A stretch of DNA of 64,000 nt, taken from positions 1,054,001-1,118,000 of the forward strand of contig NC_014963.1 of assembly GCF_000179915.2 (NCBI RefSeq), written 5' to 3'. The position numbers were made by a program, and so were the translations under genes. Of this stretch, positions 16,000 through 23,906 are shown piece after piece. The stretch is from Terriglobus saanensis SP1PR4. Lineage in GTDB: Bacteria; Acidobacteriota; Terriglobia; Terriglobales; Acidobacteriaceae. The notes under the pieces were generated by a model. It saw only the letters and a list, made by a program, of their open reading frames with translations, was not told where the DNA came from and ran no database searches. Positions within the stretch are counted from its first letter, which is position 1. Each line of letters opens with the position of its first letter.

Positions 16000-18119
16000 T
16001 AGCGCTTCTTCGTAGACTTCTTGAGAGGAGCTTTCTTTTCCGCCACCTTCCTGGGTGGCGCTTTCTTTACAGGTGCAGCGGCTTTCTTAGGAACCAGCTT
16101 CTTTGCCACTACTTTTTTTGTGACTGCTTTCTTTACAACCGCTTTCTTGGTGGGTGCTTTCTTTGCGGCTACTTTGACGGGCGCGGCCTTTTTGGCAACG
16201 GACTTCTTCAAGGCCACTTTCTTCGCCACCGACTTTTTGGCCACAGCTTTCTTCACGGCAGGCTTTGTGACGACCGGCTTTCTGGCAACAGCCTTCTTGG
16301 GCGCTACTTTCTTTGCCGCGACCGGGATTGCAGCTTTAGTCGAAACCGTCTTGACGGGAGCTTTCAGGACGGGCTTCGCCTGCACCGGCACAGGCACAGG
16401 CTTGGGCTCGATTTTCTTTTCCAGTGCTGGCTTCTCCACCGCCGGAGCAGGCTTGGGAACGATGGGAGCGGTTGGATTTTCTACAACAGGAGGCGCTGGT
16501 TTCTCCACCACAGGAGCCACCGGCTTTTCCACTACGGGAGCCACGGGAACGGGAACCGGAGGCATGTTTGCCTCGGCCTGCTGCTTCAGTGCGTGGAGCA
16601 CAACGCGCAACATCTCTTCCTGCGGTGCGGGCTTGCCCGTCCAGATCTCGAACTGACGCGCACCCTGCTGCACAAACATCTCCACGCCCAGCACGACCGC
16701 AATGTTCTTGGATCGCGCCAGACGAACCAGCGGCGTCTCAATCGGGTTGTAGACGAGGTCGAAGAGCAAGCCAGTATTCAACTCCTCGGCGGAGATAGGC
16801 GCTGCAATCTTCTGCCCCAGCATGCCGTAAGGCGTTGCGTTGATCACGACGTCAAATCGCGTCTTCGCCAGCTGATCGCGCCGCATGACCTTGGCTCCGG
16901 CCTGGCGCGCCAGCTTCTGCGCCTTTTCGGGGGTGCGATTTAGGATGCTGACCTCGGCACCCTTGTCCTTCAGTCCAAAGACAGCGGCACGCGCTACGCC
17001 ACCCGCGCCCAGCACGAGTACTTTGGCTCCGCGCAGAGGAACGCGACGCTCCAGCGGACCAACGATGCCACCAACGTCCGTGTTGAAGCCATAGAGCTTC
17101 CCATCCTGCGCCCGCACGACCGTGTTGCATGCGCCGATCTTTGCGCTCAGTGGGTCGGTCTTCTCCAGGTGCGCAAGAATATCCGTCTTCAAAGGCATGG
17201 TGACGGAGACGCCATGAATCGGCAGCTTCTCCATGACCTTGAGCAGGTCCTTCACATCGCCTGTCTCCAGCGCCACATAGACAGCATTCACCGTCTCGCG
17301 CCGGAAGGCGGTATTGATCATCAGAGGCGACAGGGAACTGGTCACCGGGGATCCAGCCACACCGTAGATGCGGGTCGAAGCTTCGATCCCGTCCATACGG
17401 TAGAGCTCAGTCAACGTCCGCGCTGCTACCTGTCCGGGGGCTGTCTCTTCGCCGACCGTGGCCGCTCCAAAGGTGAAGACCGATCCAAAACGAGGTCCCA
17501 GAATCCGTGTTAGAACGCCAAAATTACCCATCGCCAATGCCACCACGTTGGCATCTTCGGCATGCTTTTCCAGGAGGGCCGTGACCTTCAGGTTGTCGGG
17601 AAGAGACTTCGCCGTGGGCACAATCTTGTAGAAATCCGGGGAAAACTTCGCCATCCGGTCGTATACGGCATCCAGGTCGGGCGTGCCCTTGAAGTCGTGA
17701 AAGCTAAGCATGACGACGCATCCTGCATCGCGAAGCTTGTCCAGCGCAGTTGCCTTCAGCGCCTCGGCTGTTTCGACCTCCATGTCCACGATCTGGCAGC
17801 CGCTCTTCGCGGACGCCAGTAGATGCTCCATCTGCTCTTCTGCGGAACCGGCAAAGTCGCCGCCATTCGCTTTGCGGCGACAGGTCGCGATCATGGTGAT
17901 CAGGGGGCGGTCGGACAGAAACTGTTTTAGTCTGCCGGTAACCAGTTGCGGCTTCTCCAGCGAGTCGAGCCGGAGCTCCAGAAAGGGCGTCTCCCGTCCC
18001 ACTTCGGCCGCGCGGTCGAGCATCTCGCCCGCGTTTTTGGCTGCTATGGGCACACAGACGCGCCCGATCCTCGACCGAAGGTACTGCGCTGTAAAATTGG
18101 TACTGCTAAGTGTGCCCAC
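15999..18119 (-). CDS. aroDE: Bifunctional 3-dehydroquinate dehydratase (type I) / shikimate dehydrogenase with Lys-rich tail
   Basis: 706 residues. AroD (about 18-245) has the catalytic His141 (SFHDF) and Schiff-base Lys165 (DFYKIVPTA). AroE (about 250-515) has SLSP (262-265), catalytic Lys311 (VTMPLK), Asp348 (GFNTDVGG) and the NADP motif GAGGVARAA. It performs steps 3 and 4 of the shikimate pathway. Residues 519-706 form a non-enzymatic tail: first Pro/Val/Glu-rich repeats (VAPVVEKP), then a histone-H1-like Lys/Ala region (KKAVAKKSVAKK). The tail stays in frame to the stop. GTG start at 18119. Divergent from ssb, with an inverted repeat between. Confidence 0.92.
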   Translation of the reverse strand: MGTLSSTNFTAQYLRSRIGRVCVPIAAKNAGEMLDRAAEVGRETPFLELRLDSLEKPQLVTGRLKQFLSDRPLITMIATCRRKANGGDFAGSAEEQMEHLLASAKSGCQIVDMEVETAEALKATALDKLRDAGCVVMLSFHDFKGTPDLDAVYDRMAKFSPDFYKIVPTAKSLPDNLKVTALLEKHAEDANVVALAMGNFGVLTRILGPRFGSVFTFGAATVGEETAPGQVAARTLTELYRMDGIEASTRIYGVAGSPVTSSLSPLMINTAFRRETVNAVYVALETGDVKDLLKVMEKLPIHGVSVTMPLKTDILAHLEKTDPLSAKIGACNTVVRAQDGKLYGFNTDVGGIVGPLERRVPLRGAKVLVLGAGGVARAAVFGLKDKGAEVSILNRTPEKAQKLARQAGAKVMRRDQLAKTRFDVVINATPYGMLGQKIAAPISAEELNTGLLFDLVYNPIETPLVRLARSKNIAVVLGVEMFVQQGARQFEIWTGKPAPQEEMLRVVLHALKQQAEANMPPVPVPVAPVVEKPVAPVVEKPAPPVVENPTAPIVPKPAPAVEKPALEKKIEPKPVPVPVQAKPVLKAPVKTVSTKAAIPVAAKKVAPKKAVARKPVVTKPAVKKAVAKKSVAKKVALKKSVAKKAAPVKVAAKKAPTKKAVVKKAVTKKVVAKKLVPKKAAAPVKKAPPRKVAEKKAPLKKSTKKR

Positions 18120-18127
18120 AATCGTGG

Positions 18128-18174
18128 AATTTTACGCTTAAGTCCCTTTATCCGCAAGCCTTTAGCGTAAAATT
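18128..18174. promoter_or_regulatory. Inverted repeat between aroDE and ssb, possible promoter/operator
   Basis: AATTTTACGCT (18128-18138) and AGCGTAAAATT (18164-18174) are exact reverse complements with a 25-base spacer. Each arm contains TAAAAT in outward orientation, a plausible -10 box for aroDE (left) and ssb (right). A third TAAAATTG lies at about 18092 within the start of aroDE. No good -35 boxes seen, and the left arm is only ~10 bases from the aroDE start. Confidence 0.45.
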
Positions 18175-18250
18175 GTGCAAGGTGCACCCTCGGGCGCAAC
18201 ACCTTCTGATCTGTTATCTTCATCTCCAACCCGAAAGGAAGTACCTGTTT

Positions 18251-18742
18251 ATGGCAAAGGGCGTCAACAAAGTTATGCTCCTCGGCAACGTCGGAAAAGA
18301 CCCGGAGATGCGCGCCTCGCAGAGTGGCATGGTGATCGCCAGCTTCTCCCTGGCCACCGCCGACCGGCAGAAAGACCAGACCGGCAACTGGGTCGACAAG
18401 ACCGAGTGGCACAATCTGGTCTGCTTCGGCCGTACTGCCGAAATCGTTCGCGACTACGTTAAAAAGGGCACACAGCTCTTCGTAGAAGGCAAAATTCAGA
18501 CCCGTTCCTGGGACGATAAGGAATCGGGACAGAAGAAGTACCGTACCGAAATCCTCGTCAACGAACTCTCGCTCCTCGGCAGCCGCCAGGGTGGAGAATC
18601 GGGTGGCGGTTCCAGCTACTCCGCCTCCGGTGGAGGAGCCAGCAGCTACAGCAAGAGCACGGCCTCCTTCGATCAGCGCCCGTCGCAGCCGCAGGAAGAC
18701 TACGCCGACGCTGGGATCACCGACGACGATATCCCCTTCTAA
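18251..18742 (+). CDS. ssb: Single-stranded DNA-binding protein
   Basis: 163 residues from the ATG at 18251, preceded by AAAGGAAG; the longer open frame to 18110 encodes nothing SSB-like. OB fold at 3-110: NKVMLLGNVGKDPEMR, ATADRQKDQTGNWVDKTEWH, and the FVEGKIQTRSW strand. A Gly/Ser-rich linker (about 118-145) leads to the acidic tail DAGITDDDIPF, the protein-docking tip. It binds ssDNA in replication, repair and recombination. The gene is alone rather than between rpsF and rpsR, suggesting a paralogue or a rearranged locus. A terminator follows. Confidence 0.96.
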   Translation: MAKGVNKVMLLGNVGKDPEMRASQSGMVIASFSLATADRQKDQTGNWVDKTEWHNLVCFGRTAEIVRDYVKKGTQLFVEGKIQTRSWDDKESGQKKYRTEILVNELSLLGSRQGGESGGGSSYSASGGGASSYSKSTASFDQRPSQPQEDYADAGITDDDIPF

Positions 18743-18771
18743 AGTGTTTCCGTCCTTCTGATCGCTCTTAA

Positions 18772-18800
18772 GCCAAAGCCCCTCCAGGAGGGGCTTTGGC
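18772..18800 (+). terminator. Terminator hairpin after ssb
   Basis: GCCAAAGCCCCTCC pairs exactly with GGAGGGGCTTTGGC around a central A (in practice a 12-bp stem with a 5-base loop), starting 30 bases after the ssb stop. No long T-tract. Confidence 0.65.
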
Positions 18801-18906
18801 GTGGGCGGCCAAAAGGTAAGGCCCAAAATGGGAACCGAAAAAACCATCCCAAGATGTCCCAAAGATTCGGTGTGCCCAGAATCGAACACTTCCCTATGCT
18901 CAAGTG

Positions 18907-19812
18907 ATGTCGCAGAAACAGACCTCCCTCCCTATCGCGATCACTGCCGCTGCCGTCACGATCTTTTCCTGGGCCTCCGCTTACCCTGCGATTCGCGTCG
19001 GTTTGAGGGGCTTTAAACCGGTGGAACTCGCCTCATTGCGTTTTTTCACGGCATCGCTCGTGTTTCTCGTCATTCTCGCGATCAAAAGGCCGCCACTTCC
19101 GCGTGGCAGCCATCTCTTTCGCATTGGTCTTGCTGGAGCCCTGGGGATCGTGATCTACAACCTCGCGCTGAACGCAGGGGAATTGACTGTCTCTCCTGTT
19201 ACGGCCAGCTTCTTGATTAACTGCATGCCCGTCTTTGCGGCTCTCCTCGGAGTGACTTTTCTAGCGGAGCGCCTCAGTCCGATCGGCTGGTTCGCTATCG
19301 TGCTCAGCTTCACAGGGGCGACGATCATTGCGTTTGCCACGCCGAACGGGTTTCACTTCGGGGTTGGAGCCGTACTGATTCTTCTCGCGGCGCTCTGCGC
19401 ATCCGTTATGGGCACGTTGCAGAAGACGCTGCTGCGCACCTATCCTTCCATCTCAATCACTGCGTGCCTCATGTTTACGGGAGCGATTATTCTTTCGCCC
19501 TATCTCCCGGAGGCGCTCAAGGTGGCGGCGCATGGTCCGCGCGAACCGCTCTTTGCCGCGCTCTTCCTGGGGATCTTTCCCGCCGCGATCGGTTATCTCG
19601 CCTGGACGATTGCGCTGTCGCGCTTCACCCTCAACCAGACCGCGAGCCTCCTCAACCTCGTTCCCATCGTTACGATTGCTATCTCGTATCTCTGGCTTCA
19701 TGAGATCCCCGCGTTAAGCAGCTTCTATGGGGGTCTCCTCGCCATCGCAGGGGTCATCCTTCTCAGTCGCTATGGGAGAGCCCCGGCGGGCGTCCTCAGC
19801 GGCGTCCGCTAG
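18907..19812 (+). CDS. EamA/DMT-family transporter
   Basis: 301 residues with ten predicted helices in two EamA repeats. The first repeat opens SWASAYPAIRVGLRGFKPVELASLRF, typical of RhaT/YdcZ-like metabolite exporters. Second repeat begins near SVMGTLQKTLLRTYPSISIT and contains FPAAIGYLAWTIALSRF and PIVTIAISYLWLHE. It probably exports a small metabolite; substrate unknown. GTG (18904) and ATG (18907) are adjacent start choices; neither has a good RBS. A second, only distantly similar EamA gene lies at 42324. Confidence 0.85.
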   Translation: MSQKQTSLPIAITAAAVTIFSWASAYPAIRVGLRGFKPVELASLRFFTASLVFLVILAIKRPPLPRGSHLFRIGLAGALGIVIYNLALNAGELTVSPVTASFLINCMPVFAALLGVTFLAERLSPIGWFAIVLSFTGATIIAFATPNGFHFGVGAVLILLAALCASVMGTLQKTLLRTYPSISITACLMFTGAIILSPYLPEALKVAAHGPREPLFAALFLGIFPAAIGYLAWTIALSRFTLNQTASLLNLVPIVTIAISYLWLHEIPALSSFYGGLLAIAGVILLSRYGRAPAGVLSGVR

Positions 19813-19877
19813 AGAATTTCGCAGAGCGAAATAGTGTGGAAGGGCGGCAGGTTCAGCTCGGCGGTTACACTGGATGC

Positions 19878-20213
19878 ATGATCGACGAAGCTACGTTCCG
19901 CCGCCTTTCCGACTCTGTCCTCGAAGACCTGAAGCAGTCCCTGATCGAGGCTGAGGAAGACGGTGGATTTGAAGCCGAAGAAAAGAACGGCGTCCTGAAC
20001 GTGCTCTTTGAAGACGACAGCGCCAAGTTTGTCTTCACGCCAAACACGCCCGTGCGCCAGATCTGGATCTCCGCCATCTCCACCAGCTTCAAGCTGGAGT
20101 ACAACCAGACCACAGAGGCCTTCACGCTGCCCAAGACAGGCGAGACCCTCAAGCCGCTCACGCAGCGCCTCCTGCGCGAACACACGGGCAACCAGGACAT
20201 CGTCCTCGTTTAG
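19878..20213 (+). CDS. cyaY: Frataxin-like iron-binding protein CyaY
   Basis: 111 residues, starting MIDEATFRRLSDSVLEDLKQ. The frataxin order is visible: acidic first helix (SVLEDLKQSLIEAEEDGGFE), strands NGVLNVLFEDDSAKFVFTP, the signature VRQIWISAIS (family consensus QxW[LI]A/S), then FKLEY and a C-terminal helix (LKPLTQRLLREHTG). Frataxins bind iron through the acidic ridge and modulate iron-sulfur cluster assembly by IscS/IscU. No isc or suf genes are in the window. The start at 19878 is chosen because earlier in-frame codons from 19836 lack family similarity. The gene sits 65 bases after the EamA gene and 22 before a GT2. Confidence 0.78.
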   Translation: MIDEATFRRLSDSVLEDLKQSLIEAEEDGGFEAEEKNGVLNVLFEDDSAKFVFTPNTPVRQIWISAISTSFKLEYNQTTEAFTLPKTGETLKPLTQRLLREHTGNQDIVLV

Positions 20214-20235
20214 CGTACGTGCTACAACGGTACCC

Positions 20236-21003
20236 ATGCCCGCGCTCTCCGTCGCCATCATCACGCACAACGAAGAGGCCAACCTCGCACGGACGCTCCG
20301 CTCTCTTCCGGAGGGCTGTGAGGTCGTTGTGGTGGACTCGGGATCGACCGATGGAACGCTGACCGTTGCGAGTCAATACGGTGCGCGCGTGATTGAGCAG
20401 CCGTGGCTGGGTTTCGCAGTGCAAAAGAATCTTGCTCTCTCGGAGTGCACCGGCGACTGGGTGCTTTCGCTCGATGCCGACGAAGAGCTGTCGCCTGCTC
20501 TGCGCGACGAGATTGTTTCTCTTGTGCAGGGGCAGCCTCTCCCGGGAAAGCCAGAGGCGTATTTCGTACCGCGAAAGAATTTCTTCCTTGGCCGGTGGAT
20601 CCGCTTTGGCGGCTTTTATCCCGACGCAAAGCTTCGCCTCTTTCGCAAGGGTGTTGCGAGCTTCGAGCCTCGTCCTGTGCACGAAGTGATTCGTTTCGAC
20701 GGCGCTTCCGGCAAGTTGCAGGGGGCGCTTCTGCATCATGCCTATCCCACACTGAGTGGATACTTGGAGCACATGAACCGCTACAGCACATTGGGTGCGG
20801 AGATATTGCAGCAGAAGGGCAAGACTTCGGCGAGTGCCTTTGATTTCATTGCCCACGTATTCCTGGCACCAGCCGCGACGTTTGTCTGGAACTACGTCTT
20901 CCGCAGCGGCTTCCGCGATGGGCGAGAAGGTCTTCTGCTGCACCTGTATCACGCCAGCTACACGAGCTGGAAGTATGCCAAGGCGTGGGAGAAGGCTCGC
21001 TAG
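20236..21003 (+). CDS. Family-2 glycosyltransferase (WaaE/KdtX-like)
   Basis: 255 residues. LSVAIITHNEEANLARTLRSLP opens the nucleotide-sugar binding fold; VVVVDSGSTDGT and WVLSLDADEELSP (DxD) follow, then FFLGRWIRFGGFYPDAKLRLF and VHEVI. This is the pattern of LPS-core beta-1,4-glucosyltransferases of the WaaE/KdtX group. It lacks the large membrane cluster of the GT2 at 10064 and ends with an amphipathic helix. Start at 20236; the frame is open further upstream, overlapping cyaY in another phase, but those codons are non-coding. Its TAG stop overlaps the TAG of the convergent YfiH gene by four bases (CTAG). Confidence 0.85.
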   Translation: MPALSVAIITHNEEANLARTLRSLPEGCEVVVVDSGSTDGTLTVASQYGARVIEQPWLGFAVQKNLALSECTGDWVLSLDADEELSPALRDEIVSLVQGQPLPGKPEAYFVPRKNFFLGRWIRFGGFYPDAKLRLFRKGVASFEPRPVHEVIRFDGASGKLQGALLHHAYPTLSGYLEHMNRYSTLGAEILQQKGKTSASAFDFIAHVFLAPAATFVWNYVFRSGFRDGREGLLLHLYHASYTSWKYAKAWEKAR

Positions 21004-22052
21004 CGAACGCCAATGACGGACATCATGCGTCCAGTGAAGCCCTCTTCGGTGCGATGCGAGAAGTAGCGTGAGGTTCCGCACGCGGTGCAGGTTCCAACCA
21101 CAGAGATCTTCTTGGCCGAGATGCCAGCGTCGAGCAACTGGCGGCGGTTCGCTTCCCAGAGATCGAGGTGTAGTTGCGGACCAATTGGGGAATGTCCGGG
21201 AGCGCGCGCTGTCATGAAGAGCAGAGGATATTTGTCGCGGATCGGTTCGGATTCGTAGACGTCGCTGAAGAGCTCTGGAGCATAGGCAAACTGCGATTCG
21301 AACTCGTGACGGACCTCTTCGCCTACCGAGTAGCAGCAGGGGCCGATGCCCGCGCCGATGGCGGCGACGATGTCCTTCGGGTCGGTGCCGTATTCGATCT
21401 TCATGGTGCCCACACCGCGCTCCACGATGCGCGCGAGCGTGCCTCGCCAGCCAGCATGAAATGCTGCGACCGCGCCGTTCTTGCGGTCGTAGAGCAGAAC
21501 AGGAATACAGTCGGCGGTCATGACACCCAGCAGGCGATGCGGGAGGTCAGTCATTACGGCGTCGCCGCGAAGGTGGGTCGCCTCGGTATCCCGCAGGACA
21601 CGCACGACGGGTGTGTGACGCTGCTGCAGCGTTACGAGCTTCCAGTCTTTGGCTTCCTTGCCCAAAAGGGCTTGCATCATCCGCGTGCGGTTGGCTTCGA
21701 CATTCTTGCGCTCATCGTGCGAGGTGAAGCCGAGATTCAGATCGCCCTGCGACTTGGGTAAGCCGGGACGATAGACGCGGGTCACACCACCGGAGCGGGT
21801 GGAAAATCCGTGAACGACCGCAGGGGCCTTTGCCAGAAGGGAAGAGAAATCGAAGTCGATCTTCGGTGTTGGAACTTTAGTCGTTTCTGCGGCCAGCTTC
21901 TTCTTTTTGCCGACAGGTTTGCGCGCGCCTTCGGTCCAGGTTCCTTTGCGGCTGGAACGTGTGCCGTGGGTCAGTCCGATGGAGGCGAGGAGGTCGTCCA
22001 CGCCGCGAATGGCTGCTGGACTTTCTAAAGATGAAACGGTTTTTCGGGTCAC
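21000..22052 (-). CDS. pgeF: YfiH/PgeF laccase-domain protein (purine nucleoside phosphorylase / peptidoglycan editing factor)
   Basis: 350 residues. The DUF152 fold begins near 68 (LLAKAPAVVHGFSTRSGG) and shows NLGFTSHD, QRHTPVV, the ligand Cys in MTADCIPVLLYD, HAGWRGT and GAGIGPCCYSVG. Family members act on purine nucleosides and, in E. coli (YfiH), keep serine out of peptidoglycan stems. Residues 1-67 are an extra basic segment (RKPVGKKKKL) absent from usual ~245-residue members. Last gene in the leftward run from aroK; 41 bases after the small membrane protein. Confidence 0.88.
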   Translation of the reverse strand: MTRKTVSSLESPAAIRGVDDLLASIGLTHGTRSSRKGTWTEGARKPVGKKKKLAAETTKVPTPKIDFDFSSLLAKAPAVVHGFSTRSGGVTRVYRPGLPKSQGDLNLGFTSHDERKNVEANRTRMMQALLGKEAKDWKLVTLQQRHTPVVRVLRDTEATHLRGDAVMTDLPHRLLGVMTADCIPVLLYDRKNGAVAAFHAGWRGTLARIVERGVGTMKIEYGTDPKDIVAAIGAGIGPCCYSVGEEVRHEFESQFAYAPELFSDVYESEPIRDKYPLLFMTARAPGHSPIGPQLHLDLWEANRRQLLDAGISAKKISVVGTCTACGTSRYFSHRTEEGFTGRMMSVIGVR

Positions 22053-22093
22053 TGGTCTATTTTATCCGTGCGTAAAAAGGGAAAACGGCGAGG

Positions 22094-22330
22094 TTATCGC
22101 CTTCGGTCCTCGAACCACTTTGCGAAGCCGAGAAGAAGAAGGAAACCGGAGGCGGGGAGGCAACCGAGGGCAAAGATCAGGCCGAACCAGCCCAGGTTGC
22201 TGGGCGGTCCGTGCTGTCCAAGGCCTCCACCGATCTTCACCAGGATCGCGAAGATCACGCCCGCGATGAAGATGCCTGTGCCTACCCGAAGAATGGAGCG
22301 TGTGTCATTGCGCATCTTTCCTGGGGTCAT
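22094..22330 (-). CDS. Small two-helix membrane protein
   Basis: 78 residues with two hydrophobic helices (VGTGIFIAGVIFAILVKIGG and WFGLIFALGCLPASGFLLLL) and a basic C terminus FEDRRR. Its ATG overlaps the stop of the DUF420 gene (ATGA), so it is translationally coupled. Function unknown; being in the heme O synthase/DUF420 operon, a role in cytochrome oxidase assembly is a guess. Confidence 0.65.
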   Translation of the reverse strand: MTPGKMRNDTRSILRVGTGIFIAGVIFAILVKIGGGLGQHGPPSNLGWFGLIFALGCLPASGFLLLLGFAKWFEDRRR

Positions 22331-22893
22331 CTGCTGATCGCAGCCTGCATCAGGTACACGGCGACGCCGGTTACAGACACGTAAAGCCAGATGGGAAAGG
22401 TGTAGCGGGCGATCTTACGGTGAAGGACGAACCGCTCCGACAGAGAGAAGAAGAAGGTGATGAGGACGAGCGGAAGGGCTACGACTGAGAGAAAGATATG
22501 CGAGATCAGCAGTGCCAGGTAGCTGTGCCAAAGGGGGCCGGTGTGCGCGATGGGCAGGTGGTATTCGCCGTGGAGCGCGTGGTTGGCGAGATACGAGACC
22601 AGGAAGATCGTGGAGAAGACGAAGGCGGTAAACATCGACGCGCGGTGCTGACGGATTTTTCGCTGCCGAATGAACCAATAGCCGAAGACGAGGGCAATCG
22701 CGGAGAGCGAGTTGCAGATCGCATTCACCGTGGGCAGAAACTTGAACTGGCTTCTGTCTGCGTCGATGGGAGGATGGACATACACGAGCCAGAAGATGAA
22801 GGCGCTGGCAGCTGCCGAGATCGCGAGAATCAACCAGATGATCGAAGTCGGTGTGTGGATCTGGGGTGCAGGGGAGGCTTTGCTGCTCGTCAT
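22327..22893 (-). CDS. DUF420 membrane protein (CtaM/YozB-like)
   Basis: 188 residues, about five membrane helices. The DUF420 pattern is visible: FKFLPTVNAICNSLSAIALVFG, FIRQRKIRQHRASM, VSYLANHALHGE and HLPIAHTG.. with conserved histidines. In Bacillus and Staphylococcus, DUF420 proteins (YozB/CtaM) support heme-A-type terminal oxidase assembly. The heme O synthase gene lies just 12 bases upstream in the same direction, and no oxidase subunits are in the window. Coupled by ATGA to the next gene. Confidence 0.83.
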   Translation of the reverse strand: MTSSKASPAPQIHTPTSIIWLILAISAAASAFIFWLVYVHPPIDADRSQFKFLPTVNAICNSLSAIALVFGYWFIRQRKIRQHRASMFTAFVFSTIFLVSYLANHALHGEYHLPIAHTGPLWHSYLALLISHIFLSVVALPLVLITFFFSLSERFVLHRKIARYTFPIWLYVSVTGVAVYLMQAAISR

Positions 22894-22905
22894 TCGTTGG
22901 GCTCT

Positions 22906-23859
22906 CTAGTAGGCGATACGACCCACCGCGTCCAGCATCATGGCGGCGAGGAGAAGGGGGAGGTGGATCACGCTGACGCGGAGAAGCGTGCGGGCGTAGT
23001 TGCGTGAGACCGCTGGGGGAAGACCGCGTGTGATCTTCGTGAACTGGATCGTGTACGCCAGGTAGATGAGATCGAGGACGATGGCACAGGCTCCATAGAT
23101 GCGGCCCGAAGTGCCGAGGTAGACGGGCCAGAGCGAGACCGGGAACATCAGCACGGCATAAAAGAGCGCCTGCGCGGCGGTGGCCCGGCCTTTGGGTGAA
23201 ACAACGGCTGTGACGCGGATGCCGGCGAGGGCGTAGTCGTCGCGATAGAGCCAGCCGATGGCCTCAAAGTGAGGGAACTGCCAGACGAAGATGATGGCAA
23301 AGAGTGCGACGGCGGGCCATTCGATCATGGGGCGGGCGGCGGTCCAGCCAATGATGGCCGGAAGCGCTCCCGGGAAGGCTCCCAAAAAAGTAGCTGCCAT
23401 GCTGATGCGCTTCATCGGGGTGTAGACGGCGACGTAGCCTACGGCGGTGAGCAGGGTCAGGATCCCGGTGAGGTAGTTCGTGGTGAGCGCGAGAAAGATT
23501 GACCCACCGGCGATGGCGGTAAAGCCGACGATCAAGCCGTGCGCCAGACCGATGCGCTCCGCCGCCATGGGGCGCATCCGCGTGCGGGGCATGAGGGCGT
23601 CGGTGCGGCGTTCGAGCACCTGGTTCAGAGCGCCTGAACCGCAGGTAACGGCGGTGATGCCGATCATGGCGTTGATGAACTGAATATGGAAGGGACTGAT
23701 GCCGGAGCGCAGGCAGCCGAGATAGAACCCGGCGGCGGCGGTGATGACGACCATCAGGGTGACGCGCGGCTTGAAGAGTTCGCCATAGTCGGAGAAGAGC
23801 GTGTGGCTGGCCGCTTTACGCGACTTGCTCTGCCCGGCGATGGAAGTGGTGGCGCTCAC
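22906..23859 (-). CDS. ctaB: Heme O synthase (protoheme IX farnesyltransferase)
   Basis: 317 residues of the UbiA superfamily with about nine helices. FKPRVTLMVVITAAAGFYLG opens the domain; the prenyl-diphosphate/Mg motif appears as NQVLERRTDALMPRTRMRPM (the NxxxDxxxxRT pattern), and the second, shortened motif as the loop WLYRDDYALAGIRVT. It adds farnesyl to heme B giving heme O, the precursor of heme A in terminal oxidases. Forty-seven bases after the AI-2E-type gene and 12 before the DUF420 gene. Confidence 0.95.
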   Translation of the reverse strand: MSATTSIAGQSKSRKAASHTLFSDYGELFKPRVTLMVVITAAAGFYLGCLRSGISPFHIQFINAMIGITAVTCGSGALNQVLERRTDALMPRTRMRPMAAERIGLAHGLIVGFTAIAGGSIFLALTTNYLTGILTLLTAVGYVAVYTPMKRISMAATFLGAFPGALPAIIGWTAARPMIEWPAVALFAIIFVWQFPHFEAIGWLYRDDYALAGIRVTAVVSPKGRATAAQALFYAVLMFPVSLWPVYLGTSGRIYGACAIVLDLIYLAYTIQFTKITRGLPPAVSRNYARTLLRVSVIHLPLLLAAMMLDAVGRIAY

Positions 23860-23906
23860 TCTTCAAGGATAGCAGTGAGCGCCCACACGGAGGGTTTGGG
23901 GGCAGG

